A stretch of 64,000 nt of DNA. Origin: JAENVU01 sp963756815 (GTDB lineage Bacteria > Actinomycetota > Acidimicrobiia > IMCC26256 > JAENVU01). The stretch covers positions 1 through 64,000 of the forward strand of contig CAVWPR010000015.1 in assembly GCA_963756815.1 (NCBI GenBank), in the 5' to 3' direction. Each line of letters opens with the position of its first letter. Position 1 is the first letter of the stretch. A program made the translations under genes and the position numbers. The notes below the pieces were generated by a model. That model was given only the letters and a program-made list of their open reading frames with translations, did not search any database and had not been told where the DNA came from. Positions 36,248-45,963 of the stretch are shown in pieces.

Positions 36248-37453
36248 GTGTTCGACCGCGCCGCACGTGACGCCGCCGTCGTCGATCCACGGCTCGACGC
36301 CCGCGCCATCACGTTCGAGAACCCCACCGGTGCCCGCGGCGCGGGCGGGACCGCACACGGTGGAAGGAAGGGCGCACCGAACCGGCGCATCCGGGCCGGC
36401 GAGCGGGTCGTGCTCGCGGACGTCGACGGGCCGGGAATCGTCCGTCACCTGTGGATGACCGTCCCACCGGCGGCGCCCGAGCGCCTGCGCGGCCTGCTGC
36501 TCGAGGTGTTCTACGACGACGCGACCGAGCCGAGCATCTCGGTGCCGGTCATCGACTTCTTCGGGCTCCCTCACGGGCGCCCGGTGCCCTACGAATCGGC
36601 GTACACCACGGTGCTCGAGGGGCGCGGGCTCACGAGCTACCTGCCGATGCCGTTCGCGAGGAAGCTGCGCGTCGAGTTCGTCAATGCGTCGACCGCCGGC
36701 ACGATCCTCTACTTCCAGATCGACTACACCCTCGTTCCCGAGCTCGAGCCCGACCACGGATACCTACACGTCACGTTCCGACGGGAGAACCCCACCACCC
36801 TCCGGCGCGACTTCGTGATCGCAGCGGGCCTGCGCGGTCCCGGTCGGTTCCTCGGCTGCAACGTCGGCGTGCGGGTCATCGACGCCGCCGACTGGTACGG
36901 CGAGGGCGAGGTGAAGGTGTATCGCGACGGCGACGCGGAGCTCCCCACCATCTGCGGCACCGGGCTCGAGGACTACGTCGGCAGCGCCTGGGGGCTCGGT
37001 CGGTGCCACGCCGCGTACTCGGGCGCGCCGCTCGTCGTGCACCCGGACGCCGGTCCCGGCGGCGGACCGCTCGCGGGGAACCCGGACTTCGTCGGCTTCT
37101 ACCGCTGGCACCTCCCGGATCCGATCATGTTCGCGACCGACCTCCGGGTCACGATCCAGCAGATCGGTGCGAAGTTCTTCGCCGCCGGTCAGGACGCCGA
37201 GCTCGCCGCGTACGAGGCGACGAACCCGGTGGCGGGTGAGGGTTGGCACCGCGGACTCGCGCCGGGGATGCTCGCCTGGGGCATCGCCGAGCGCGTCGAC
37301 GACTACTGCGCGACCGCCTACGTCTACTGCTCCGAGGTGCAGGCGGTACCGCGCGTCGACGTGGCGGTGGCGACAGCCGACCTCGATCGCCGCGACTACG
37401 AGGTCGCCGATCCCTTCGAGCTCTTCGGCGGCATCGCCGCCGGCGCGGACTGA
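36248..37453 (+). CDS. DUF2961/GH172-type glycosidase
   Basis: 401 residues from GTG, matching the family length. GTAHGGRKGAPNRRI near the N-terminus, GPGIVRHLWMTVPP and the strongly conserved CGTGLEDYVGSAWGLGR are DUF2961 signatures. The family has been assigned to GH172, with difructose-anhydride and alpha-D-arabinofuranosidase activities; acidic residues in LEDY are candidates for catalysis. No signal peptide, so a cytoplasmic or non-classically exported enzyme. In arabinan-containing actinobacteria it could act on cell-wall arabinan; that is inference. Confidence 0.85.
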   Translation: MFDRAARDAAVVDPRLDARAITFENPTGARGAGGTAHGGRKGAPNRRIRAGERVVLADVDGPGIVRHLWMTVPPAAPERLRGLLLEVFYDDATEPSISVPVIDFFGLPHGRPVPYESAYTTVLEGRGLTSYLPMPFARKLRVEFVNASTAGTILYFQIDYTLVPELEPDHGYLHVTFRRENPTTLRRDFVIAAGLRGPGRFLGCNVGVRVIDAADWYGEGEVKVYRDGDAELPTICGTGLEDYVGSAWGLGRCHAAYSGAPLVVHPDAGPGGGPLAGNPDFVGFYRWHLPDPIMFATDLRVTIQQIGAKFFAAGQDAELAAYEATNPVAGEGWHRGLAPGMLAWGIAERVDDYCATAYVYCSEVQAVPRVDVAVATADLDRRDYEVADPFELFGGIAAGAD

Positions 37454-37469
37454 CCGCGCGCCGGGCGCG

Positions 37470-38546
37470 TCACGTCGCGATGAGCTCGGCTGCACCGAGG
37501 TCGAGCACGTGCCGGCTGTGGCGAGCGGCCATCGTGAGGAACATCTCGTCGCCGCGCGCCGTGCGCTCCACGAGCATCGACGCCGCGACCGCCATCATCA
37601 GGCCGGCAAAGGTGCCCCGGCGGTAGTCGGTCCAGCACTGCTCCCACGGGTAGCCCGTGACGCCGGCGGCCTCGAGGCTGCGGTGGTACTCCCGGACGAG
37701 CGTCTCCTCGTGGGCGCGCCGGTCCTCGGCCCTCAGCCCTGCGCCGATGAAGTACGCCACGTCGTGGAGGGCCGGGCCCACGGTGCACGTCTGCCAGTCG
37801 ACGACGCCCGCGACCGTGCCGTCCGCGTGCAGCAGCAGGTTGTCGAGGCGGTAGTCGCCGTGCACCACGGTCTCGGGACCGCCCGTGGGCGTGAGGTAGT
37901 TGCCCAGGTTGGCGAAGAGGGTCGCGCCCGCCGCGTGGACGTCGGCGCCGAGGTCGGTCGCGTACCGCTCCTTGAACCCCTCCCACAGGGTCGGCAGCAG
38001 CATCGTGAGCATGGCGATGCCCATCGCGCGGTCACCGGTCAACCACTCGATGTCGGCGAGCGTGGGATCCCCCCAGCGCGGTGCGTGCAGACCCACCAGC
38101 TCCTCCACCGCGGACTCCGCCACGCCGATCGTGCACCCGACGAGCTGGTCGCCCTGACTCGCCGGTGCGAGGTCCTCGAGCAACAGGACGAACCGCGAGA
38201 GGTCATCGGCGTCGAGCGCGACGTGAAACACCCGCGGCGTCGGGATGAGGAGACCGGTCGCGAGCTGCTCGTAGAACCGGACCTCCTTCTCGTAGCTGCG
38301 CATCGCGACGGCGGTGGCCCGGCTCGTCTCGTCGGCGGCCGGCAGCTTGGCCACGAGCACGGCGGGCGCATCCGTCGGCGCGTCGTACGTGAGTCGGACG
38401 CGCACGCTGTCGCACATCTGCCCGGTGCCGAGCGGCTCGGTCTCCACCGCGGTGACCGACGCGCCGGCGAGGGCGTCGGACGCGCGCAGCACGTCGGTGA
38501 GCCACTCGGCGGTGAGCTCGTCGGGGTGGGTCGCGATCGCACTCAC
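37470..38546 (-). CDS. Aminoglycoside-phosphotransferase-fold kinase
   Basis: 358 residues. Kinase-fold motifs: VVHGDYRLDNLLLH (catalytic Asp and metal Asn) and VAGVVDWQTCTVGPALHD (metal Asp). The N-terminal Lys is in AVLVAKLP, with RSYEKEVRFYEQL providing the Glu. The enzyme looks active. Such PhyH-neighbouring APH proteins phosphorylate small alcohols; the substrate is unknown. Its GTG start overlaps the stop of the upstream AttH-like gene by four bases (GTGA), so the two proteins probably act together. Confidence 0.85.
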   Translation of the reverse strand: MSAIATHPDELTAEWLTDVLRASDALAGASVTAVETEPLGTGQMCDSVRVRLTYDAPTDAPAVLVAKLPAADETSRATAVAMRSYEKEVRFYEQLATGLLIPTPRVFHVALDADDLSRFVLLLEDLAPASQGDQLVGCTIGVAESAVEELVGLHAPRWGDPTLADIEWLTGDRAMGIAMLTMLLPTLWEGFKERYATDLGADVHAAGATLFANLGNYLTPTGGPETVVHGDYRLDNLLLHADGTVAGVVDWQTCTVGPALHDVAYFIGAGLRAEDRRAHEETLVREYHRSLEAAGVTGYPWEQCWTDYRRGTFAGLMMAVAASMLVERTARGDEMFLTMAARHSRHVLDLGAAELIAT

Positions 38547-39553
38547 GATGGCAGTCTCCCGCTCACGATCGTGTCGGGGAAGTATCGATGGTGGTGCGCA
38601 CCGGTGACCTCGTAGATCGCGGTGCCGGTCCGACCGTCGTCGGTGCGCACACGCATGAGGTTGAGCCCGCCGCGCTGGAATGGCTCGTAGGGCCGTGCGA
38701 ACGCTCCCTCGGCCTCGACGGTCAGCCGTCGCCCGTCGGCCAGGACGAACGTGCTCGTGCCCGAGAGCCCCGCGATGTCGTCGCCGTGCTCGCCGTAGCG
38801 GCCGGCCGAGCCGTCGGCGGCGGTCCACGCGACGTCGGTGTGGAAGTCGACGACAGGGACCGGGTCGCGGCCGTCGGTCCCGGCCCAGCACCCGTCGGTG
38901 TAGATCCGGGCGCCGTTCGCGAGCTCCCAGTGCCAGACGCCGAGGAAGCCGTCGTCGAGCTGGATCTGGAACCACATCCAGAGCGGACAGCGACCGTGGT
39001 CGCGGATTCCCCACGAGTGGTCGCGCTGTCCGATCCAACCGTCGACGGGGTGGGTCACCCCACCCGCGGTGTACGTGCCGTGGTACGTCCCGGACTGCAG
39101 CGTGTGGCACTGATCCCACACGACGTCGTGGCCGGCCCGCATCGTGCCGCGCCGCAGTCCGTACGGCTGGGTCCGCGCCGTGAAGGTCAGGTCGAGCCCG
39201 ATGTTCGACACCGCGGGATCTGCGAGCAGCCGCACCTCGTGCCACGGCCGCACGATCTCCACCGACGCACCCGGTAACGACGTGGTGAGCGGGTCGTCGT
39301 CGTCGGGTCGGTCGAGGAAGCCGATCACGGGCTCACCACCGATGCGGCCCATCTGCAGGGAGTCCACGTGACCGCGGACCGGGGAGTGGGCGAACGTGAA
39401 GAAGATCACGTCTCCCTCGCCGCTCGGGTCGTGGAGGTCGAAGAAGTAGCTCTCCCGCCAGTGCTCGTCGCGCGTGGCGACGTTCGGGAGCAGCTCGGGG
39501 ATCTGATGGACGAAGTGCTCGTCCCAGGCGGTCGGTCGGGTCACGGCGCTCAC
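38543..39553 (-). CDS. AttH/CrtC-like lipocalin-type protein (putative)
   Basis: 336 residues from GTG. The middle holds VDGWIGQRDHSWGIRDHG and LWMWFQIQLDD, a pattern I associate with the two-domain lipocalin-like AttH/hydroxyneurosporene-synthase (CrtC) fold. A conserved acidic FFDLHDPSGEGDVIFF and a basic YEPFQRGGLNLMRV complete it. CrtC hydrates carotenoids; AttH homologues are of unknown function. It is the first gene of a two-gene operon with the APH-fold kinase. Confidence in fold is moderate and in function low. Confidence 0.6.
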   Translation of the reverse strand: MSAVTRPTAWDEHFVHQIPELLPNVATRDEHWRESYFFDLHDPSGEGDVIFFTFAHSPVRGHVDSLQMGRIGGEPVIGFLDRPDDDDPLTTSLPGASVEIVRPWHEVRLLADPAVSNIGLDLTFTARTQPYGLRRGTMRAGHDVVWDQCHTLQSGTYHGTYTAGGVTHPVDGWIGQRDHSWGIRDHGRCPLWMWFQIQLDDGFLGVWHWELANGARIYTDGCWAGTDGRDPVPVVDFHTDVAWTAADGSAGRYGEHGDDIAGLSGTSTFVLADGRRLTVEAEGAFARPYEPFQRGGLNLMRVRTDDGRTGTAIYEVTGAHHHRYFPDTIVSGRLPS

Positions 39554-39631
39554 CCTACGGACCGACGGTGGCCTGCCGCACCGTGACGCCGGTGAGCCGC
39601 GGCAGGACCCGCACGCGTCGCCGCGCGCGCG

Positions 39632-40909
39632 TCAGCGGGCGAGCTCGGCGTTGATCGTGCCGACGCTGTCTGCGTCGAGCTCGTATTCCTCGGCGACGGC
39701 GTGACGGGACTTCATGAAGCCCCACGCGCCGGCGCCGAGGGCGGCCACCGCGCCGAGCGCGATCGCGTACCGGGCACCGAACTGGTCGGACACCCACCCG
39801 ACGATCGGGCCGCCGATCGGCGTCGAGCCGAGGAAGAGCATCGCCTGCAGCGCGAGCACGCGCCCGCGCATCTCGGGTGCGGCCTCGAGCTGCACGATCG
39901 CGGTCGACGACACCAGGAACGAGATGCTCGCGACCCCGAGGCCGAGTCCGACCACGAACGCGACCGCCTCGTTCGGTGCAACGGCCATGAGGGCCATGGC
40001 CACGCCGTAGCCGAGCGAGGCCATGGCGACCGCCCGCACGTCGGTCGAGGTCCGGCGCGCGGTCCGGAGCGCACCGACGAGTGCGCCCACGCTCACCACC
40101 GAGAACAGCAGCGTGAACGTGGTGCCGTCACCGTGCAGGTCGCGCGTGGCGAACAACGGGAACACGGTCTGGAAGTTGTAGGAGAGCGTCCCGACGACCG
40201 CCATCATCACGAGGGGGACCCACAGCTCGCGCACACCGTGCGCGTAGCGGAGGCCCTCCCGGATCTGGCGCTTCGCCTTCGGCGTCACCGGCGGCCGGCG
40301 GAGATCGGCCGGTCGCATCCGCCACAGGGCCCACAGCACCGCGACGTAGGACAGGCCGTCGGAGAGGAAGCACCACCCGAACCCCACGGTGGCCACGAGC
40401 AGGCCGGCCAACGCCGGACCGACCACGCGCGACGACGTCATCAGCGCGCTGTTCAGGCTCACCGCGTTCTGGACGTCCTCCTCGTCCACCATCTCGTTCA
40501 CGAACGCGCGGCGCGCGGGGTTGTCGAACGCCACGGTGACGCCACCGACGAGGGCGACGAGGTAGATCGACCACACCGGCGGGCTCCCGCTGAACGCGAG
40601 CGCCGCGAGGGTGAACGACTGCAGCATCGCGACCGCCTGGACGACGAGCAGCAGGCGGCGCTTGTCGGACCGATCGGCCACGAGCCCCGCCCACGGACCG
40701 AGGAGCAGCACCGGGCCGAACTGCGCGGCGGCGAGCGCACCGAGCGCGATGCCGCTGTTGGTGAGCGTGAGCACCAGCAGCGTCTGGGCCACCAGCGTGA
40801 GCCAGTTGCCCACCTGCGAGATCAGCTGGCCGCCGAAGAACAGGCGGAAGTTCCGGCTGCGGAGCGAACGGAAGGTGTCGCGCGTCGCCGCCTGCATCCG
40901 GCGCCTCAT
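39632..40909 (-). CDS. MFS transporter (enterobactin-exporter-like MFS_3 type)
   Basis: 425 residues, twelve membrane segments. RNFRLFFGGQLISQVGNWL at the N-terminus and the cytoplasmic loop LVADRSDKRRLLL are typical. AFDNPARRAFVNEMV is the conserved loop between helices 4 and 5. The C-terminal tail is EEYELDADSVGTINAELAR. It follows the MarR gene with a four-base ATGA overlap, so the pump is under MarR control and likely exports a toxic small molecule. Confidence 0.88.
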   Translation of the reverse strand: MRRRMQAATRDTFRSLRSRNFRLFFGGQLISQVGNWLTLVAQTLLVLTLTNSGIALGALAAAQFGPVLLLGPWAGLVADRSDKRRLLLVVQAVAMLQSFTLAALAFSGSPPVWSIYLVALVGGVTVAFDNPARRAFVNEMVDEEDVQNAVSLNSALMTSSRVVGPALAGLLVATVGFGWCFLSDGLSYVAVLWALWRMRPADLRRPPVTPKAKRQIREGLRYAHGVRELWVPLVMMAVVGTLSYNFQTVFPLFATRDLHGDGTTFTLLFSVVSVGALVGALRTARRTSTDVRAVAMASLGYGVAMALMAVAPNEAVAFVVGLGLGVASISFLVSSTAIVQLEAAPEMRGRVLALQAMLFLGSTPIGGPIVGWVSDQFGARYAIALGAVAALGAGAWGFMKSRHAVAEEYELDADSVGTINAELAR

Positions 40910-41376
40910 CGCGTGTCCTCCACGAGCGCGTCGAGCACGTCGAGCGCGTCGGCGAGCCGCGCGCGCGCCTCTGGGTCGAGCTCGGCGAGTCGGGTCGCGA
41001 GCCAGCGGCTCCGGAGTCGGCGGATGCGGGCCAGCCGGGTCGCGCCCGCTGGGGTGAGCGACACCCACGCCACGCGCCGATCCGCGTCGTCGGCCCGGCG
41101 GACCACGAGCTCGGCCGCCTCGAGCTTGGCGACCACCTTCGTGATGCTCGGCGGTGCCACCTGCTCCACCTCGGCCAGCGTGCCGAGCGTGAGCGGACCG
41201 TGCCGGTCGATCGACGCGAGGGCCGCGAGCTGGCTCGGCGTCAGGTCGGTCCCCGACTCCTGGCGCAGCCGGCGCGCGAGCCGGGTGGCGCTGAGTCGTA
41301 GCCGGTCCGCCATCGCGAGCGCGTCGGAATCGTCGGGGGCCCGGATCTCGGCTCGGGGGTCCAGACGGCTGGTCAC
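40906..41376 (-). CDS. MarR-family transcriptional regulator
   Basis: 156 residues. Winged helix: LTPSQLAALASIDRHGPLTL, the recognition helix VAPPSITKVVAKLEAAELV and the wing RRADDADRRVAWVSLTPAG. Dimerisation helices flank it. The GTG start at 41376 lies seven bases after a TAAACT -10-like box (reverse strand, 41384-41389), implying a leaderless transcript. An 18-base palindrome at 41390-41407 upstream is the likely operator. The stop overlaps the downstream MFS start (ATGA). Confidence 0.88.
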   Translation of the reverse strand: MTSRLDPRAEIRAPDDSDALAMADRLRLSATRLARRLRQESGTDLTPSQLAALASIDRHGPLTLGTLAEVEQVAPPSITKVVAKLEAAELVVRRADDADRRVAWVSLTPAGATRLARIRRLRSRWLATRLAELDPEARARLADALDVLDALVEDTR

Positions 41377-41389
41377 GGCAGATAGTTTA

Positions 41390-41407
41390 CCAGGCTAATT
41401 AGCTTGG
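41390..41407. promoter_or_regulatory. Imperfect palindrome, probable MarR operator
   Basis: CCAGGCTAATTAGCTTGG: arms CCAGGCTAA and TTAGCTTGG match at eight of nine positions around a CTAATTAG centre. It lies between the divergent MarR-MFS operon and the second MFS gene and is strikingly AT-rich for this genome. Flanking GTTT and AAAC add outer symmetry. Control of both directions is inferred. Confidence 0.55.
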
Positions 41408-41493
41408 CGAAACACCTTTCTGCTCGGCTCGCCGACCTACTGTGCGACCGCGATCGACCCCGGAGGGCTCGTGGACCCGAGGCAGGAGACACG

Positions 41494-43132
41494 GTGACGG
41501 CAGCGACGGGTAGCCACCGCGGGCCCGGGCGCCGCCGCGAAGCTCGTGTTGCTCACGCTGGCATCGGCGCAGTTCGTGATGATCCTCGACTCGTCGGTGA
41601 TGAACGTGTCGATCGCCACCGTGGCCAAGGACCTCGGAACGACGGTCACCGGCATCCAGACCGCGATCACCATGTACACGCTGGTGATGGCGTCGCTCAT
41701 GATCACCGGTGGGCGGATGGGCGAGATCCTCGGTCGCAAGCGGGCATTCGCGATCGGGTGCGTGATCTACGGGTGCGGCTCGTTCGTCACGGCGATCTCA
41801 CCGAACCTGCCGGTCATGTTGTTCGGCTGGTCGTTCCTCGAGGGCACGGGCGCGGCGCTCGTCCTCCCCGCCATCGTGGCGCTCGTCGCGTCGAACTTCG
41901 AGAAGCACGAGCGGCCGAAGGCGTACGGGCTCGTCGCGGTGGGCGGAGCGATCGCGGTCGGCGTCGGTCCGCTGATCGGCGGGCTCTTCACGACCTACTG
42001 GTCGTGGCGTTACGTGTTCGTCGGCGAGGTCCTCATCATCGCCGTGGTCCTCCTGCTCAACCGCCGCACCGCCGACACGCCGAGCGTGGAAGGGGCCCGC
42101 CTCGACCTCGTGGGCACCGGCCTGTCGGCGCTCGGCCTGGGGCTGATCGTCTACGGCATCCTGCGCTCGGGCACCTGGGGCTTCGTGCAACCCAAGCCGG
42201 GAGCGCCGGAGTGGCTGGGCCTGTCCCCGGTGATCTGGCTGTTGCTCGGCGGCGGCGCGGTGCTGCTCGGCTTCCTCAGCTGGGAGCAGCACCGGACCGC
42301 GGCGGGCCGGCCGGCCCTGCTCGACCCCGCGATCCTGCGCGTCCCCATCCTGCGGTCCGGCCTGATCGCGTTCTTCTTCCAGTACCTGCTCCAGGCCGGT
42401 CTGTTCTTCTCGGTGCCGCTCTTCCTCTCGATCGCGCTCGGCCTCTCCGCGATCGACACCGGCGTTCGTCTGCTCCCCCTGTCCGTCAGCCTGGTCATCA
42501 CCGCGATCGGCGTCCCGAAGGTCTTCCCGCAGGCGTCGCCGCGACGCGTGTCCCAGATCGGCTTCGTGTTCCTGTTCCTCGGTCTGGCCGTGTTCGTCGC
42601 GCTCCTCGACTACGGCGCGGGACCCGAGATCACGACGTGGCCGATGCTGCTCGCGGGTGTCGGCATCGGCGCCCTCGCGTCGCAGCTCGGTGCGGTCACC
42701 GTCTCCGCCGTCTCCGACGAGGAGAGCGGAGAGGTCGGCGGGCTCCAGAACACGGCCTCCAACCTCGGCATCTCGATCGGCACCGCGCTCGCCGGCGCGG
42801 TGCTCATGTCTGCGCTCACCGCGTCCTTCTTCAGTGGCATCGCCTCCAACCCGGCGGTGCCCGACACCCTCACCTCGAAGGCCCAGGTCCAGCTCGAGAG
42901 CGGCGTGCCGTTCGTCTCCGACGCGGATCTCGACGCCGCGCTGAAGGACGCCGGCGTGAGCGGCGCGACCGCCGATGCGGTCGTCGAGGAGAACGCCCAG
43001 GCGCGCATCGACGGCCTCCGCGCGTCGCTGGCGGTGCTGGCGGTGCTCGCGCTGATCGCGCTCGTGTTCAGCCGCGGCCTGCCCATGACGCCGGCCGAGG
43101 CACCCTCCGACGACGCCGCGGTGCCGGCCTGA
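41494..43132 (+). CDS. DHA2-type MFS drug transporter, frameshifted
   Basis: About 546 residues with fourteen predicted helices. The start GTG gives VTAATGSHRGPG; one extra C near 41531 (GGG-C-GCC) leads into AAKLVLLTLASAQFVMILD. Motif A-like GGRMGEILGRKRAF, motif C-like GAIAVGVGPLIGGLFTTYWSWR and motif SVMNVSIATVAKDL (helix 1) identify the DHA2 (EmrB/QacA) family. It is divergent from marR across a shared palindrome, so probably co-regulated with the other MFS. Exports drugs or lipophilic acids by proton antiport. Confidence 0.88.
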
Positions 43133-43283
43133 CCGACGGCGGAGCCATGTCCTCCGACGCAACGACGGCGCGACCCGGGCATTCGCCGCGGCGAGACGGG
43201 GTCGTGACCCGTCCCGGGACCTCGGACCCTGGACCCGGGGCGCCGGAGCGGCCAGCATGCGGCATCACTCCGGGGGTGGGTCC

Positions 43284-44702
43284 ATGAAACCGCTACGCAT
43301 CGTCTTCCTCGTGCTGGGCAGCATCCTGGCGCTCATCGGACTCGCGCTGCTCGCCGGCGGCGGCGTCCTCGGGTGGGCGCTCACGACCCAACGGGACGAC
43401 GCCGGCTACTTCACCACCTCGGACCAGCGGTTCCACACGCGGACCGCGGCCATCACGACGCGGGACATCGACCTCGGCACACCGGGCCCCGACGACTGGT
43501 GGGCCGAGCGCGACATCGCCACGGTCCGGATCCGCGGCGCGTCGGCGTCGGGCACGCCGCTCTTCATCGGCATCGCACGCGACGCCGATGTCGAGCGGTA
43601 CCTCGCCGGCGTTCGTCACGACGAGGTCTTCGACGTCGAGTACGACCCGTTCCGGGCGACCTACCGCCTCCACAACGTGGCCGGCACGGCGGCGGCCACG
43701 CCGCCGGGTGCGCAGCCGTTCTGGGTCGCCCGCAGCCAAGGGATCGGGACCCGCACCGTCGCGTGGCACCTGAAGCCGGGGCACTGGGCGGTCGTCGTCA
43801 TGAACGCGAGCGGTCGGGCACCCGTCGCCGCCGACGTCGACCTCGGCGTCAAGGTGCGGTACCTCGTGCCGCTGGCCATCGGCCTCGCCGGTGGCGGCTT
43901 CGTGCTCCTGGCGATCGGCGCTGCGCTGATCGTCGGGGCCGTCGTCACGCGCGGCCATGAGGCGATGGCCGGTGCACCGCCCGGCGCGGCGCCTGTCCCC
44001 GACGCACCCCGACCTGCCGAGCCGGTGCGCCTCACCGGCCACCTCGATCCCGACCTGAGCCGATGGCAATGGCTCGTGAAATGGTTCCTCGCGATCCCGC
44101 ACTTCATCGTGCTGCTGTTCCTCTGGATCGCGTTCCTCGTCCTCACCGTGGTCGCGTGGTTCGCGATCCTGTTCACCGGTCGGTACCCACGGTCGATCTT
44201 CGAGTTCAACGTCGGCGTGCTGCGGTGGAACTGGAGGGTGCAGTACTACGCCACCTCGGTGCTCGGCACCGACCGGTACCCGCCGTTCTCGCTCGGCCCC
44301 GCCGACTATCCGGCCACGCTCGACATCGCCTACCCGGAGCAGCTCTCGCGGGGACTCGTGCTGGTGAAGTCGTGGCTCCTCGCGATCCCGCAGCTGGTCG
44401 TCGTGGGTGCGTTCGTCTCCACCGGCTCGGCCGGGTACGGACGTGGCGGCGCCGCGATCAGCATCCTCGGCGCCCTCGTGGTGATCGCCGCGGTCGCGCT
44501 GCTCTTCACGGCGAAGTACCCGCGTGGCCTGTTCGACTTCGTGATGGGGATCCACCGCTGGATCATCCGGGTCGTGGCCTACGTCGCGCTCATGACCGAC
44601 CGCTACCCGCCGTTCCGACTCGACCAGGGACCCGACGAGCCGGTCCTCGCGGCTCCGCCCGCCGCGCCGGGACCACCCTCTCCGTCGACACCAGCCGCAT
44701 GA
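43284..44702 (+). CDS. Membrane protein with two DUF4389 domains
   Basis: 472 residues from the ATG of MKPLRIVF. An N-terminal helix precedes an extracytoplasmic domain (about 35-190). Then comes a helix at about 195-225, and two homologous DUF4389 blocks: the first around WQWLVKWFLAIPHFIVLLF to GRYPRSIFEFNVGVLRWNWRV, the second around VKSWLLAIPQLVVV to KYPRGLFDFVMGIHRWIIRV. Each block ends in the TDRYPPF signature. Function is unknown. A strongly Pro/Ala-rich tail closes the protein. Confidence 0.87.
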   Translation: MKPLRIVFLVLGSILALIGLALLAGGGVLGWALTTQRDDAGYFTTSDQRFHTRTAAITTRDIDLGTPGPDDWWAERDIATVRIRGASASGTPLFIGIARDADVERYLAGVRHDEVFDVEYDPFRATYRLHNVAGTAAATPPGAQPFWVARSQGIGTRTVAWHLKPGHWAVVVMNASGRAPVAADVDLGVKVRYLVPLAIGLAGGGFVLLAIGAALIVGAVVTRGHEAMAGAPPGAAPVPDAPRPAEPVRLTGHLDPDLSRWQWLVKWFLAIPHFIVLLFLWIAFLVLTVVAWFAILFTGRYPRSIFEFNVGVLRWNWRVQYYATSVLGTDRYPPFSLGPADYPATLDIAYPEQLSRGLVLVKSWLLAIPQLVVVGAFVSTGSAGYGRGGAAISILGALVVIAAVALLFTAKYPRGLFDFVMGIHRWIIRVVAYVALMTDRYPPFRLDQGPDEPVLAAPPAAPGPPSPSTPAA

Positions 44703-44827
44703 CGTTCTCGGTCACGCCTGCTTCACGGTTCCCTCACCTACGGCTCGCGGGCGGCTGACATCCGACGCGCAGGCTCGACCGGCCGGCGAGAAGCCGGTCC
44801 CATCACACCGTGGAGAACGAGGTGCCC

Positions 44828-45908
44828 ATGTCGCGATTCGCCCGCACGACACTCGTCGCCGCCACCGTGGCCCTCGTCGCGGCCGCCTGTGTGCCTCCGC
44901 CTCCCCCACCGCCCGCGCCGTATCTCGATCAGGTGTACACGAACGTCACGGTGACGCCCAAGGCATCAGGTCTCGCGTTCGGCGCGGCGCCACCCGTCGA
45001 TCCGACCGTCGGCACGCCGAGCGACACGCACCACCGGCAGGTCGACGCGAGCGGCAACGAGATCCTGCACCTCTGGGTCGCCGACCCCGTCGACAACACC
45101 GCGGCCAATCGGCCCGCGATCGTGTGGGTGCACGGCGGCGGGTTCGTCGGCGGCATCGGCTCGGAGTACGGGCTCGCGGCCGGCGCCGGGCTCCAGTACG
45201 CGAAGCGGGGGTACGTCGGCCTGTCGATCGAGTACCGGATCGACACGACGAGCCAGTGCCAGTACGTCCAGGACCATCAACACGACGTTCCGCTCCCACC
45301 GAACTTCGACGCGCTCGCGCGCGCAGTGCGTCCGCGGCATCACTGCGGCCGTACAGGACGCGCAGGCCGCCGTCCGCTGGGTCCGGCGGCATGCCGTTGC
45401 GTATCGCATCGACCCGAACCGCGTTGCGATCGGAGGGTTCTCCGCCGGTGCGGTCACCGCGGACATGGTCGCCTTCGATGCCGACCTGGCGGGCAGCTGG
45501 AAGTACAGCGCCGACGACGACCCCACCGCGAGCTCGCGTGTCCAGGCCGCGTTCGGTGCGTCGGGCTGCAACTACGACCCCTCGACCATCGGCGCGGGCG
45601 ACTCGCCGACGTCCTTCATCCACTCGGAGTTCGACCAGGCGGTCGACTACCGCGACTGCGTGGTCCCGACGTTCTCGGCCGCGCGTGCCGCAGGGCTCGT
45701 CGCCGAGCTCACGTCGTACTGCGGGCAGAACGGCCACGCGCAGTCCCTGTACCAGCAGCACCTCGCCGCCACCGATGCCCAGTGGACGACATTCCTTGCC
45801 CGCGAGCTGCGGATCTACTCGAAGTTGCGGCCGCCGAGCGCGGACCCGCTCTGCCGCGTAGCCGGCGGGTGCCGGCCCCCGGGCGACATCACGGGCCGAC
45901 CGGAATAA
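44828..45908 (+). CDS. Alpha/beta-hydrolase esterase lipoprotein, frameshifted
   Basis: About 360 residues. Signal with lipobox LVAAACVPP, then a Pro-rich linker. The oxyanion-hole motif is WVHGGGFVGGIGSE and the nucleophile elbow is IGGFSAGAVTADM, both as in carboxylesterases of the BD-FAE/HSL type. The C-terminal His is probably in YCGQNGHAQS. One extra C near 45333 (CGT-C-CGC) divides it between ALARAVR and RGITAAVQDAQAAVRW. A membrane-anchored carboxylesterase or acyl esterase is predicted. It precedes the SDR/QueA operon. Confidence 0.82.
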
Positions 45909-45910
45909 AC

Positions 45911-45924
45911 CAAGTAGTATCTTG
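45911..45924. promoter_or_regulatory. Inverted repeat around a -10-like box before the SDR operon
   Basis: CAAG-TAGTAT-CTTG. Four-base arms flank a TAGTAT that could be a -10 box; start codons follow at 45946 or 45964. The whole stretch is AT-rich against a GC-rich background and sits in the only non-coding gap before the operon encoding the Fe-S-type regulator, a candidate to bind it. Confidence 0.4.
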
Positions 45925-45963
45925 TTTGTTGTTCTCACGAACGAGATGCGAAAGGGGTCCGCA

